From Didymodactylos carnosus (lineage: Eukaryota; Rotifera; Eurotatoria; Philodinida; Philodinidae), in NCBI GenBank assembly GCA_905250885.1, contig CAJNOQ010000930.1, positions 1-38,856 of the forward strand: DNA of 38,856 nucleotides, read 5' to 3'. Below, piece by piece: positions 1-18,151 of this stretch. Within the stretch, counting starts at the first letter, position 1. Every line of letters starts with the position of its first letter. The position numbers were made by a program, and so were the translations under genes. Below the pieces are notes generated by a model. The model was not told the DNA's origin and searched no databases. It saw only the letters and a program-made list of their open reading frames with translations.

Positions 1-354
1 ACATATTGAATTTGTTACCTACTCCCTTATTTTAACCGAAATTTTAGTCCGTACACTTTGTATTTCATTCAACGATATTGTTTTAAACTATTTATTAGAC
101 CATGCTTGCAAATTTATTCATTCAATAAACTCAAAACTAATCATTTGCTTTATAGCTCAATATAAAATAAATAACAAGAAAATACCGTTTAATCTTTCTC
201 TGTATAAAAAACAGCAACACAAAACAATTCACGATACACATACACGGTATTATCCGTTCGTTGTTTAATTAAATGAAATTTGCAAGGCATAATCAGTGGT
301 TATTATTTCTTTTTTGGTTTTTTCTTCATAGTCACTGGTTGTTGTTGATATTAT
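1..354. other. 3' flank of RPS27, no gene seen
   Basis: AT-rich sequence at the window edge, downstream of the minus-strand RPS27 stop codon. No exon with recognisable coding content was found on either strand. A TTTATT (AATAAA on the minus strand) at about 91-96 could serve RPS27, but it lies 260 nt past the stop, so the link is weak. Confidence 0.4.
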
Positions 355-703
355 TTAATTACGATCCGTATCATCTTTCCTTGCCATTGGTGTATCACGT
401 TTTTTTCGAAATGAACAACCTTCTGTTAAACGAGCTTTACCTCCAGATGGTGAACATAACACGTAATTACAGCCAACACATAAAACAACAGTTTGTGCAT
501 GACTGAATACTAAAAACAATAAATAAAACCGATAAAATAATTAAGTTTCTCTAGATGTTTGACATACCTGTTGTTATTTTATAACAACCCGGACATTTAA
601 CATCCATAAAATATGAATTTGGACTTTGAACTAAACGTTTCAATTTGTGTTTTCGACGTTCCTCATCGATTGTTGGATGCAATAAGTCTTTAGCTAATGG
701 CAT
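355..703 (-). CDS. RPS27: Ribosomal protein S27 (eS27), two exons
   Basis: Component of the small (40S) cytosolic ribosomal subunit. Exon 1 is 568-703 and exon 2 is 355-509, joined across a 58-nt GT-AG intron in phase 1, giving 96 residues. The N-terminus starts [10 protein letters not shown] and the middle reads [19 protein letters not shown], followed by [14 protein letters not shown], essentially the animal eS27 sequence. The C4 zinc-binding cysteines are Cys37, Cys40, Cys56 and Cys59. The segment [13 protein letters not shown] closes the conserved part at about residue 80. Animal eS27 is normally 84 residues and ends just after this point; here about 12 extra charged residues follow ([10 protein letters not shown]...), so the tail is unusual. 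The start is fixed by the conserved MPLAKDL opening. It is tail-to-head with the same-strand FAM135 gene about 1 kb upstream. Identity is very secure; only the tail is unexpected. Confidence 0.96.
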
Positions 704-1738
704 CGTTTATTTCGTAATTTGAATATTTTAGAGATAACAAGTGAATGATAAATCTACAACAAAAAATAAATCAATGGATTAATGTTAGTGAAACGAAAAA
801 AGAAGAACACTTTTTCATCATCATCAACATTACGAGTCTTTTGACCTATTACCAATTTTCTACTACGAGATCCGTAAAACACTTTTTAAAAGTGTATCTC
901 AGTCTTATCATTCGCATCGGCATACATTCTATTTTTAGTACGAAAACTTTAACTTCACAAACGACTTTTTTCACAATTCTACAACCAAAACATGCATACC
1001 ACTAGGGAAAAAAGAGAGAAAATGTTGTTTGAAATTTTTTTGTTAAATAGACATGCATAAAGAAGATAAAGAGATTGATAGATTAAAAAAAATTCTCTTT
1101 ATATACATATCTGAAAAAAGAAGTGAAATACAACCGAAAATGAAATACGCTAGCTAACATAGCATAGGCGAGAGTAAAGAAAAATAAATAAAAAGAAAAT
1201 GTTATGATGGAAGAGCATTAATATTTACAATCAAAAAAAAAAAAAAAGCATTGCAGGAGAATATTTTTATCATTCTTTAAAAACAACAATTATATTACGA
1301 TTGTTTCTAAATTTTAACGTGCGAGTAGTTAAAGCAAAATGTCATCCAAAAAAAAGAAAAATACCATGTACTCAACCGGATTTTATCGTATTAAAAAACA
1401 ACAACACGGAACAGAGATTAAGAAAAAAAGAAATAGGATTGTACGAAATACGAAACAAAACGCAGAAAGAGAGAGAGAGTGTGTTACACTATCAGATCAA
1501 TTGACTTTAAGCTAATTAGCTATACAATAAATTAAATGGTAGTCACTGTTTATGCAAAAATGCAAGTAACGAAAGAGCATTTTGACATAAAAAAGCATTT
1601 AGACCCATTTCTTTTCGAAAAAGGAATGCATTGTGTAATATGTTTTGAACAAAAACAGCTACTTCTAGAGAAAAAAATATGTATAATGGATACGTGTATG
1701 TCTATGTATATGTGCGCATAGTGAAAGTTTCTTTATTA
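704..1738. other. Intergenic region between RPS27 and FAM135
   Basis: About 1 kb of A-rich, purine-rich low-complexity sequence (runs such as the poly-A at 1234-1247). It must hold the RPS27 promoter and the FAM135 3' end. Short open frames at 745-1005, 1301-1504 and 1536-1721 have low-complexity Lys/Asn/Ile-rich translations and no family resemblance, so I do not call them genes. Confidence 0.5.
1732..1737 (-). terminator. Polyadenylation signal of FAM135
   Basis: TTTATT on the plus strand reads AATAAA on the minus strand, starting 2 nt after the FAM135 TAG stop (1739-1741). This would give a very short 3' UTR, in keeping with a compact genome. Position and hexamer are seen; use is inferred. 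Confidence 0.45.
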
Positions 1739-8091
<6,353 letters not shown>

Positions 8092-9468
8092 ATCTGAAAG
8101 AAAAACACTATCATTAGTCTTAAAAACGACCTACAATGTACAATAAGCTGTTAAGAATCTATTTTAAGATAAAATTCTCTTGAATGATAGTAATTCGACA
8201 GAAAAATAAACGTCGTATCACTATTAATTCAAATAAATTCTACATAATAAAATTGATATTTGGTTATCTGTGCAGGTTGAACCTCTCTTTCTCTCTCATT
8301 TTTTCCTTCCTCTCCACCTAGCTGGTAAATATACGAATGATCGATCCACCGAGTAAGTATCCAGCAGCTGATCTCTTCACTCATTCACGGAATGAGTTGT
8401 CTCCTTAAGATTCATCAAAAGCTAATATGATTGAATTAAAAATTTTATGAGTTCAGAAAAATAATTATAACTCAGAAAACTAATGCGCATAAAGAATACT
8501 CATAAAAACTGCAGCGCACTTATGCACTTAAATATTCACGACATGAATACTTGTGACACAGAAAGAATAGACTTATAAAATCACCCGTTTAATATTTGAA
8601 GTTGAAATCTAAGTATTTTATAATTTCTCATATTCCTTTAATTAATTGGCTAAAAGGAAATGCCAATCGAGCGAACGTCGCTAACGATGAATTGTTTTGT
8701 CATCGTTTCTATCTATAATACCAGTGAGGAAAAATACATCTTTTTTTTCTTTCTGTAGGAAAAATTATTTTCAAAATAAACAGAAAAAAAGTGTAATCGT
8801 AGTTGCCCTCCATCTGATAAGATTAGTGTCGGAGAGAGATTTAACGTGATTATATTTATATTGTCAGTCTAAAAAGCTTGAGTCTAATTGAACAGATTGA
8901 TATTATCCTCTACACTTAGTTCGTTAGTGGACTTAGTAAACTAAGTGGTTAATGTTATGAATCACATCATGACGTCAACAATGTCCCTCTTACATCAACT
9001 CACAATATTTAGTCAGTCAATATTTTTTCTTGTTGTGAAGTCACAGACAAAACTGATTTTTTATCTAAAATACTAACTACTGGAGTCGATTCTATCTAAT
9101 TTTTATAAAACTTGAATGTTGAAATGAGTAGGAATTATTTTTATTTTTAAAAAAATTTAATTTTCTAGTAAGTCTTGTTAGACTAAACACCTACAATAGT
9201 AAAAGCATTTTCCTCTATTTGTCTTCTAGATCGAACAAGTATAATTCGGTCTGTTTTCTCCATATATCTATTAATCTCTATTTTTATTCTATTTCATTCG
9301 TTATTTTAGCATTTAAGTAGGCGAATCGGTATTCTGATCTTCTAGGTTATTATATGCGCTACTTCTAGGTCATCTATCAGAAATATTGTTTATCAGTTGG
9401 GTATCGAGTGGGTGTGCGTCGACACACTATATTATTATCTGAGCGTTTAATCTTGATTCGAAAAAGTC
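8092..9468. other. Divergent intergenic region FAM135 / TDRD3-like
   Basis: 1.4 kb between two divergent start codons; must contain both promoters and 5' leaders. No exon recognised. Seen here: a pyrimidine-rich tract at about 8281-8320, a hairpin with arms CACTTAGTT (8913-8921) and AACTAAGTG (8939-8947), and a palindromic TGACGTCA at 8970-8977. Confidence 0.55.
8970..8977. promoter_or_regulatory. CRE-like palindrome TGACGTCA
   Basis: Exact TGACGTCA, the full palindromic consensus bound by CREB/ATF bZIP factors, about 0.5 kb upstream of the TDRD3-like start and 0.9 kb upstream of FAM135. An 8-mer can occur by chance, but CpG-containing 8-mers are rarer in sequence this AT-rich. Function is inference only. 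Confidence 0.3.
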
Positions 9469-12400
9469 ATGCTAAAAGATGAGCCAATAGCATCAACGAC
9501 AACGTCTACTCCAGGGACAACATCTTCAGATAATGACAGATATTACAAAGAATATGTTAGAGTAAGTTTCTAGACGCATAAAAGTGTGGCTTCCATGAGC
9601 CATTTCTAGTTATAATTAGGAAGAAAAGAACTGCATGCTAATTTCTACTTAATTTTTTCTGAAGATCTTTAGAAGATTTTTGGATTTTAGAAATTAGACA
9701 GTATGTACGATGACGAAAATGTCCACTTTTTTCTAGGTCGATCTGAGGCAAACGCCATTCAAATGTTTGCCGGATGATATTACCGATAACAAACCCATAA
9801 CGGTAAGACAAGAAGAATTTTTGCATGGCAAGGTTGTAACTAAGATCTAAACTTTTTACAATAATCTAACAACAATGTTTTTTAAGATCAAAGGTACTTC
9901 CTTAGTACAAATAGAAGATATTGAAATTATTGAATCGAAAGATATAGAAAATAACAAGAAATTAAATACAGAAGCTAATGATGAATCTTCGTCATCATTG
10001 CCTGTTGGTACTGAAAATCTTTTAGAACTGACTATTACTGATGGATTCACCACACTTCGTGCAATAACAACAGAACAAATATCTGGCTTAACGTAAGTTG
10101 TTTATCTATTCTTCTGGCTTCGAATGATCGCTGATGCTGTTAATCTACACTGCAGAATTATTTATTAATGAGCTAGTATTATGGATGAAAAAAGTTCTAC
10201 ATTTTAACAAATAGCTCTTGATTAAGCCTGCGTTTTGGTCTATGTTCAGCTATCAATTATGTTTTTATCTCAAATACTTTAGATCATGTTGTTTTTTTCT
10301 TTTAGCATCGACACTGTTCCCGGTTCAAAACTGACGCTGTTTAATGTTATACCAATAAAATCAAATGTTTTACAATTATCAAATCAGAATTGTCGTTGGA
10401 TTAATGGCAGTAGAACATATTCAACACCCAAGCCATACTATCGAGTATGAATAATAATTTTTTCATTGTTTCCTACACTAAACAAAGAGCACTTTTTATC
10501 TGATTCGGGTGTAATGATAACTGAAGATAGATAATTCAAAGAAGCAGCAAGAATTAATTAATTTTTTTTTATTTAACTCTACGTTTTGCGTTTTTGTTTG
10601 ATATTTTAATTTTTTAAAAGAGATTTAACGAAACATAGTGTATAAGAATAACGTCTTCTATGAGAGAAGTCGGATAACAGCATTGGAGCTTTTAGGGCAA
10701 TGATCAGGAATTTGAAGATCATAATAGACATACTATGTCTAAGTGGTTCTTATAGAGTTGTATTATCTATAAAAGAAACTGCAAAATTTTTTAAACTAGT
10801 TCAAAAGTGCTCGAAAGTGAAAACCAGGTGATGTATACTAGTATTCGAGACATCTACAAGTTAAAAACACCGACCTGCAGCTTATGAGGCATAAGAAGCT
10901 GCAAAAACGTTATCATTTCAAATATTCCTGAGGACGTACTATGAGTTTAGAAAAATTTGCAAAAGTTTTTACAAAAATGTTTTTCCCTATTAAAAGTTAG
11001 TATGAGTTTAAACCTTCGAAACCTAAAGTTATTTTCTTTTTCCGAATGCTAGTTACAATTGTGTAAGTCAAACCTAAAGTTTTTTAGTTTAGAATATGGT
11101 TTTGAAGGTTAGGTTACAGGTAAGACTATTAACAATCTGTTTTTAACGTCAACAAAAGAAATCAGTGCGTAACGTTAACAACATGAACAAGCATTAGTTT
11201 TAAGATGAAGTATTGAAGTTATTAACCCAAACTGGAATTAGATAATAACAAGTGTTCTTGTCATTTGATGCCTACTTGTCTAGGAATCATGTTTATTCAA
11301 AAAATTATTAAAACTTGTAATAAAGATTGAGCAGAAATATGATATATAATATTTTATGAAAAATAACGAATAAAACTGAATGATGTGAAAACAAAACAGG
11401 AGTGAGGATGTTCCTGAAATCAATTTTCTAAATATTTTGCACTGATTTTATTACACACTCTGTGCCTCTAAAGTGACTCTCCATCTAGAGCATGGGACGG
11501 ATGACGGCAAAAGCAGCTCTCTATTCAATTACTTTATTGATCATTTCTGACCCAGTTTATTTCTACTAACTAACATCTCTTTGCTGTTCATCCTTCCTTT
11601 CTTTGACTGGCCAAGTCTAGTCTTATAGAAAGTAAAGAAGAAAAGAAAAAAGAAATAATTTCATTGTTCTCTATATTTTTATTCAGGTAGATTGATCGAT
11701 ATTTTTTGACAAATGAATCGTAGTAGTTATTCGTTTAGTACATTACACAAAAATTGTCTATAATTTGTTATTATTTTCGATCTAAAACAAAAAAAAGAGA
11801 AACAAAACTTTTGGAAACTTTTTTTGTTGTTGGACTATAGCCAAAGATCTGAAGTACTCGTAACTCAATTATTAACATCTACAGGCCTTCTATATTTTTG
11901 AAAACACTATTATTGATATGATTGAGGCAAAATACAACTAGCGCTTATTACACATAAAAATATGTGTACGACCTTGTTTCGTCCGTCTATTATTTTCTTT
12001 CTCCATGGCTTAGTTGCATATGACGAACATCAATTGTCCAAATTAAAATGTAATCATATATTTTGTATTTTATTGAGATATATGACCGTGATAATATTTT
12101 TCATTGATGTGGTTAATAAATAATATTTTATAAAATAGAAGTTACAAAATATAAACAAGTTTTGAGCTTAAAAAAAAGTAATCTGTTAAGAAAAGATTCT
12201 TTTAATGGTTTTTATTTATATATATAGAAAACAAAGTTATATATAGAGGAAATTGATATCGATAAGATAATTAAGAGAGTGAAAGTGGAAGTAAGCTAAA
12301 GAAGATCTTAACTCTTTAAAGTGTATGATTTAGAAGTGAGTATTATATATTAAATTGTTTGTATTTGTTTAAAGGGAGATGGTTCAAGGCGGGGTGGTGA

Positions 12401-15400
12401 AGGTTATAGAACATTTGATGCAAGACGTAAGTTTTATTTTAAATGAATATGGATCTTTAAAAATTAACATTTTTTGTTATATTTTAGGACGATATCAAGA
12501 TGATGACGAACATAATTATATGAAAAAGCCATTACCGTTAAGTTTATTTAGTTTTGTTGGACCTAAATTTCAAGGTTTGAATATGTCGGATGAACCATGT
12601 AAGTGTTACTCGTTCTTTTTCAATTACTTTTGTTCAAAAAACTGCTTTTTTTTTCAAAATTAGTAAATAGTAAGCAACAAGCTTCAACATCTCAACAGGA
12701 TACAGATTCTAAACGTGATAATTATCCAAGTACAAAACCATCATTTCATTCCAATAAAGCATATGGTAACAGTTATCGCAATAATCGATATTCTTCTTCA
12801 TCTTCATCGTCGCAGCATAATAATAACATACCACAAACAGGACAAAAAACACCAGCAACAGATTCATCAACGACTGAGAGTAGACAAATAAACTCACGTG
12901 AAAAGCCTTATAGAAATAATTATGATACAACATCATCTAATTATCCGCGTACACAACAACAACAAAATAATCGAACAGATACACATGATTTTCAACAACA
13001 GCAAATATATCGGGAAAGAAGAAATCCATTACCACCCCGGTGAGAAAAGAACGTGTTTACGATGTGCATAAGTCTCTTTGTAACTATCTAGATAACCTCA
13101 GTGCTAGATACTGAGAACGGGATAAAGATAATAAACTCATTCTCTTATTAAACTATGCCAGTTACTTGTAATTGCTACTGAGTCATTCCGGAATGGTTAA
13201 GAAACGAACAAGTGTTCAATAGCAATAGAATGAAAAGTTATGAAGTGATGGTCATTCCCTAGTGAGAAAGTCACTTGAACCTTACTGAAATCTTAGAATA
13301 ATCTTATCAAAATCGTAGTAACACATTTGTCTAAAATACTGGAGAAATCTTACTAAGATCATGGGACACGAAACTTCTAAGATTTCATAAGATTTTGTTA
13401 AGATTGGATGATAATCTGTTAGTATCTTCACAGTAACAACTGTTACGTTTTTTAATAACATTAATTTACCATTGACTAACAGTGTTTGAATATCTAGCCT
13501 ACACTGTTGTGATAGAAGAATGAAAAGAAATTTCATATTTTTGGGAGTCTGATTTTGGACCTTGACTACACTATATATTTTCTGAAAAGTTGTTGAACAC
13601 TTTCGAGAGAGTGTAAGTGCGAGCAAAGTCTGAAAGAAAAATAACAATGGGAAACTCCAGTTATGCTAACGTTGTTGATTATATACATGTATGAGAACAA
13701 AACAAAAGAGTGAATGGAAATAGAGTCATCAACTCTTCAGATCTCAATTAAGATCTTACTAAGATAATTTTAAGAAGTACCGAAGATTCTTACTAGCGTT
13801 ATGTTTCTTTGGTATTTAGATTACAGCGAGTACAAGAAGAACGAAGTCGTCGAAATACGAATCGTTATTATGATGATTCCTCGTACGATACAGCTGGAGA
13901 AGGTGCGCCGTCCTCATATGATAATGGTGACACTGACAGTCATCGAAATAGTGGCAATACACGTCGACCCTACCGTAATCAAATAGGATCATCGAATCAA
14001 CTGTCGTATCCTCACAATACCGTTATGATCAGTGGAGGAAATGGACAAACCGTACCTTCCGCCAGCTCAATAGCAAATAATTTTTACTTTCCTAATACGG
14101 TATGTGTGGAAAAGAAGAATCATTACGAGACACCAGTTATTGAAGGAAATAAATTTTTGGCAGTAAAATTTTGTTGTGTATCTATCCTTCTTCTTTTTCA
14201 GTAATAGCGCAAAGTAGCTCTAACATGTTTCATTTAATCTATAACTAAGACTTCACGCTTCCATTTCAAACAAACACTTTAAACTTTTTGTACTTTATAG
14301 ACAATGAATTCTGCCGCTTATTCATTTGCTGCTGCAGCTGTAACACAGACTGGTGCTTATCAACAAGTGCCATATAATTGTACATCGAATGATCAATTTG
14401 CATATTGCTACAGTATTCCTAAAGAAGCTATTTATCCAACTGGTCTTCATCCATCGATGTGGACCGCTGAAATGGTATCTGCTAATAGTGTCCCTTTATC
14501 AAATTCAAATGATCCAAATAATGGTGCTTATTACAATGTTCAAACACAATCAAATAGTAATTCTTCAAATGGGGTGACAAACGCAATCAACAGCATTAAT
14601 ACAAAAGCAAATTACAATAATAATGATACGGTTGCTAATCCAGATCAACCATCATCATCTACCGATGAAAGACAACCACAACATCAGCAACAACAACCAC
14701 AACAATTTGACAATAAAATTCATGATGCAGCTTTAAATCAACAAGATTTTAAAACAAATAATAACGAAAAACGACGAGATTCAAATTCAGTATGAGTTTT
14801 ATTTTTATATTGAAAACTATATAGTTTTTGGTTCTTCTGTTATAGAATTCTCGAGCATGGCAAATTGGAGATTTTTGTATGGCTCGATGGAAGGACGATG
14901 GACAAGTGAGTGAAACGAACATATCTGACGAAAAATGGAGTAATGAGTTGTTTTATTAATGTTGTTTTAGTTCTATTATGCAAATATTGTAGAAATACAA
15001 CCAACTTCTTGTTTAGTATTATTCAAAGATTATAATAATTACGAACAAGTATCATTTAATGATCTAAAATTGATTCCAAGAGATCAATTAGTAAGTTATT
15101 TCATTTCTTTGTAAGATCTGCTAGTTCAATGTACGATGAATCATTTTTACTATCTCTCGTGACTATGTTGGTTCAATATTATTTTTATCTTTTCAGCAGC
15201 ATTTAATCGCAAATCAAATGACAACACTTCATCCGGATGCAGTTAATCGACTTATTCAGGCGACTTCTCTTTACTGTCGACCAACTTATCCCAATGATGG
15301 TATAAAGTTGTTTTTTATTCTTGCCTTTTTGCGAAGATTATTTTCCCTTTCATTTTAGGAACAATTAATTACACTTCATCATCGCCTAATACAGTAATTA

Positions 15401-16101
15401 TGCCCGAAGCTCCGCCATTTCCGTTTAATTCTACTGGCAATTTGATTGTCTGTGCTCCACCACGAACAGTACGATCTTCTAACAACGGATATTATAATAA
15501 GTTAGCTAAATCAAAGCAGAATAATAATTCTGTACAACAGCAAGAGCAACTAGACAAACAATTAGACGAAAATATAAATGGTGCTAATACTGAACAATCG
15601 TCGTTTACAAACGTTGAAGATCAAACTAATAATTTTCAGTCAAAACAAGACGAAAATACTACACCACTCGATTATAATGAAGAAAGCAAAGATGATGATA
15701 TTAAACAACAAGTAACTGATACAGAGTCAGGTATTGAAAATACAACGACAACAACAACAAGTGAACCGACAACTCCAAAACGAACGAGGACTACAAGTAG
15801 TGCTAGTTCTAGTCATGGTAGAAGCACAAGTACGGCAAGCATTGATAGTTCAAATGATCATTTTGATGAAATATCAAATGTTTCAACAACCGACAATAAA
15901 GCGGAAAGCCAACAAATAGAATCTACTGGAGATGACAATCAGGAAGAAGAAAATGTTAGTGATATTCAGATGCCATCATCTACAAATCAAACGACATCAT
16001 CTAAATCAATTGCCGTCGCGATCGAAGACCCTCCATCTCAATCGAAAATTATTGATGATGAAATCAATAATCCCGATGGAACTAAAATAAAAGATACATA
16101 A
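9469..16101 (+). CDS. TDRD3: TDRD3-like OB-fold / Tudor-domain protein, 13 exons
   Basis: TDRD3 is a methylarginine reader that scaffolds topoisomerase 3-beta and acts in transcription and mRNA biology. Exons: 9469-9561, 9737-9802, 9887-10092, 10306-10444, 12375-12426, 12488-12598, 12664-13039, 13820-14099, 14301-14789, 14846-14905, 14971-15090, 15197-15299, 15359-16101. All phases agree, giving 945 residues. Residues about 32-165 form the RMI1/TDRD3-type OB-fold (LTITDGFTTLRAI, TVPGSKLTLFNVIPIKS). The stretch SLFSFVGPKFQGLNMSDEP matches the conserved TDRD3 motif that follows the UBA domain in vertebrates, and NPLPPRLQR resembles the downstream PPRFQR motif. The Tudor domain is at about 607-662, with an aromatic cage readable as Trp619, Tyr626, Tyr645 and Tyr648 next to Asn647 (FKDYNNYEQV). 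Linkers are Gln/Asn/Ser-rich. The tail after the Tudor domain (about 280 residues) is long and acidic, unlike the short vertebrate tail. No UBA domain is visible in the model. Exon 1 start is the only in-frame ATG near a clean donor. Confidence 0.9.
10445..12374 (+). other. TDRD3-like intron 4 (1.9 kb)
   Basis: The longest intron in the window. In vertebrate TDRD3 the UBA domain would be encoded between the flanking exons. I read all frames and saw no UBA-like segment or good exon here. Exons 4 and 5 splice directly in phase 0. A short motif AAACCTAAAGTT occurs twice (about 11013 and 11070). Confidence 0.5.
13040..13819 (+). other. TDRD3-like intron 7 with repeated CTTACTAAGAT motif
   Basis: 780-nt intron. 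The self-complementary motif ATCTTACTAAGAT occurs at 13347-13359 and again at 13753-13765, with looser copies around 13287-13310 and 13385-13415. The 121-codon minus-strand open frame at 13282-13647 has no family resemblance and lies inside the intron, so it is not called. Confidence 0.4.
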
Positions 16102-17399
16102 AGTCGAAAATTAATAAAAGAAAGATAACAGTGAATTCAACATGAAACAGAATATGTGTCCCAAAAAATAAAGCTCTCCTTTTCCTCTTTTTCGTATTGT
16201 TATTGTTGTTAATTCTTATTGTTTATTTTTTCTTTTCGTTGTTGTTGCTCTTGTTAAGCTATACATTCTTCTTCTATGTGCTTATTTTTGGTTGCTTGGT
16301 TATGTGTTTTAGTCCGTCAAACACACACACACTTAGAATTTAGAGTTAGAAAAAATATGTTGTTAAACCAGAAAAATAAAATGACAATTCAGCATTTGTT
16401 TGTTTTTTTTCTTTTTGTTATTATTCTTCTGTTCACAAAATAAAAGGTAATTTTTTAGTATACTCGGGTCCAAAAAACACAAACAAGTCCTCAAGTGCTG
16501 TCTTTACTAATATTCTTTTTTTGTTGAACAAAAAAAATGTGCGTGCCCACCGTCTACGAAACATTTGTTTTTGTGTGAAAGGTCTCTATTGCACACTGCA
16601 TCATATGTTTTCTATTATTTATTTATCTTGTTTCCTCTTCTCTTCGCTCTTTTTTATATTTTTGTCTGTGTGTCGAACGAGTTTTTTTTCTGTCTATTAT
16701 AGCGGTTTAAAGTTGTTTGTGTTGTTTTCGACACTTTATTTTTACAGTATTTTGAAGGAAAAAAAAAATAACTACGTTTAACACCTTTGAAGTGACACGG
16801 AAGAATCAACCTTGCCGTTATTGAATATTTTCTCTTTGTGTTGATACTGAAACGCGTCTAATTAAAAGAAAGAAATTAATTGAAATAGCCAGGTTCTTTT
16901 GTTCCACGTTATATATTTTTTTCTGTAACTAAAAAATTTTATCATGTCAGGGTTTTGTCTTCGAAACACAAAAAAATTGGTGATGATATGTGTGTGTGTT
17001 TAGTTTTTTTTATTAATGTTGTTCGCGTTTTTTTTTTGTGGGTTTATTCAATCACTACCATTTTTGTTTTTATATTATACTGAACGATTTTTCAAAGATA
17101 CACACGCATCAAAAAAGAAAACCAAGATGTTAAAAAATAAATATCTGAACAAGATTAATACTCGATTATTTACTGCTAAACAGATGTAGCACACGCTAGT
17201 TGACCTTAATTCTATGGTGAGAAAACTTTGTTGGCTAACGAGTACCTAGAAGAAATAGCGGCATAAATATTGTCAAGTTTTCTCTTTTCCTTTAGACCCC
17301 TTGACTCAAGGGCCTTCAATTTTTTTTTCAAATTCTAGTACATTCTCTACGAAAAATATATCACATATTTTTATATATACTGTAAAAATAAAAATATAT
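16102..17399. other. TDRD3-like 3' flank, low complexity
   Basis: About 1.3 kb without a gene. It is T-rich with many poly-T and TTG runs, typical of a 3' UTR and downstream intergenic DNA on the plus strand. AATAAA hexamers occur at 16113 and 16167. An open frame at 16521-16781 is rich in Phe/Leu/Ser from poly-T and looks non-coding. Confidence 0.5.
16167..16172 (+). terminator. Polyadenylation signal of TDRD3-like gene
   Basis: AATAAA 66 nt after the TAA stop, followed by a T-rich stretch; an alternative AATAAA sits at 16113-16118. Hexamers are seen; which one is used cannot be told. Confidence 0.4.
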
Positions 17400-17514
17400 A
17401 GAGAAAAAACTGCGAAGCTTCACCCATGGGGGAGTTTTAGTAGACATGTACAACCGAGAACGTCGTGTAACGAAATGTGAGCGCAGATGAACATCGTTAA
17501 ATGGTGTGTTAGTA

Positions 17515-17667
17515 CGCGTGAAAGAATTATCCGCTTGTGACCAGTCGTGAACTGTGCACGAAAATTTTTTCCATTACATGTTTCGCACGTGGTCACAAGT
17601 GAAAAGATATGTGACCACGTGTGAAAGAGTTATCCGCCTCTGACTAGACGTGAACAGTTCACGAAAA
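17515..17667. repeat. 50-bp direct repeat with CACGTG hairpin between copies
   Basis: A 50-bp unit at 17515-17564 recurs at 17618-17667 (about 8 mismatches, period 103 bp). Both begin CG(C/T)GTGAAAGA and contain TTATCCGC, GTGAAC and CACGAAAA. Between and overlapping the second copy, CACGTGGTCACA (17586-17597) is perfectly inverted at 17610-17621, giving a 12-bp stem with a 12-nt loop. The block is visibly richer in G and C, and in CpG, than its surroundings. Confidence 0.7.
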
Positions 17668-17910
17668 CATATATGTGACGTTTCTGCCGCGTGGCCGCTA
17701 ATAAATCTCGAGAAGCGTGTAGTGGCTGCGCGTTGATTTTTCGCGTTAATATTTCCGTAAAAAAGTTTCACTTGTGAACACGCGTCAGAATGTCTAGAAC
17801 GAATTTTACTATAAAAGGTAGCACTTCACATTAATGCACGTGTAATTTTTTCATGCACTTCTTTTTCTCATACAGGCTCATCCACAAGTAAAAATGTTTC
17901 AATTAGTTAA

Positions 17911-18151
<241 letters not shown>

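Noticed and set aside
745-1721. Three short plus-strand open frames between RPS27 and FAM135
   Set aside because: A-rich low-complexity translations without splice support or similarity.
13282-13647. 121-codon minus-strand open frame
   Set aside because: Lies inside a well-supported intron of the TDRD3-like gene and has low-complexity, family-less translation.
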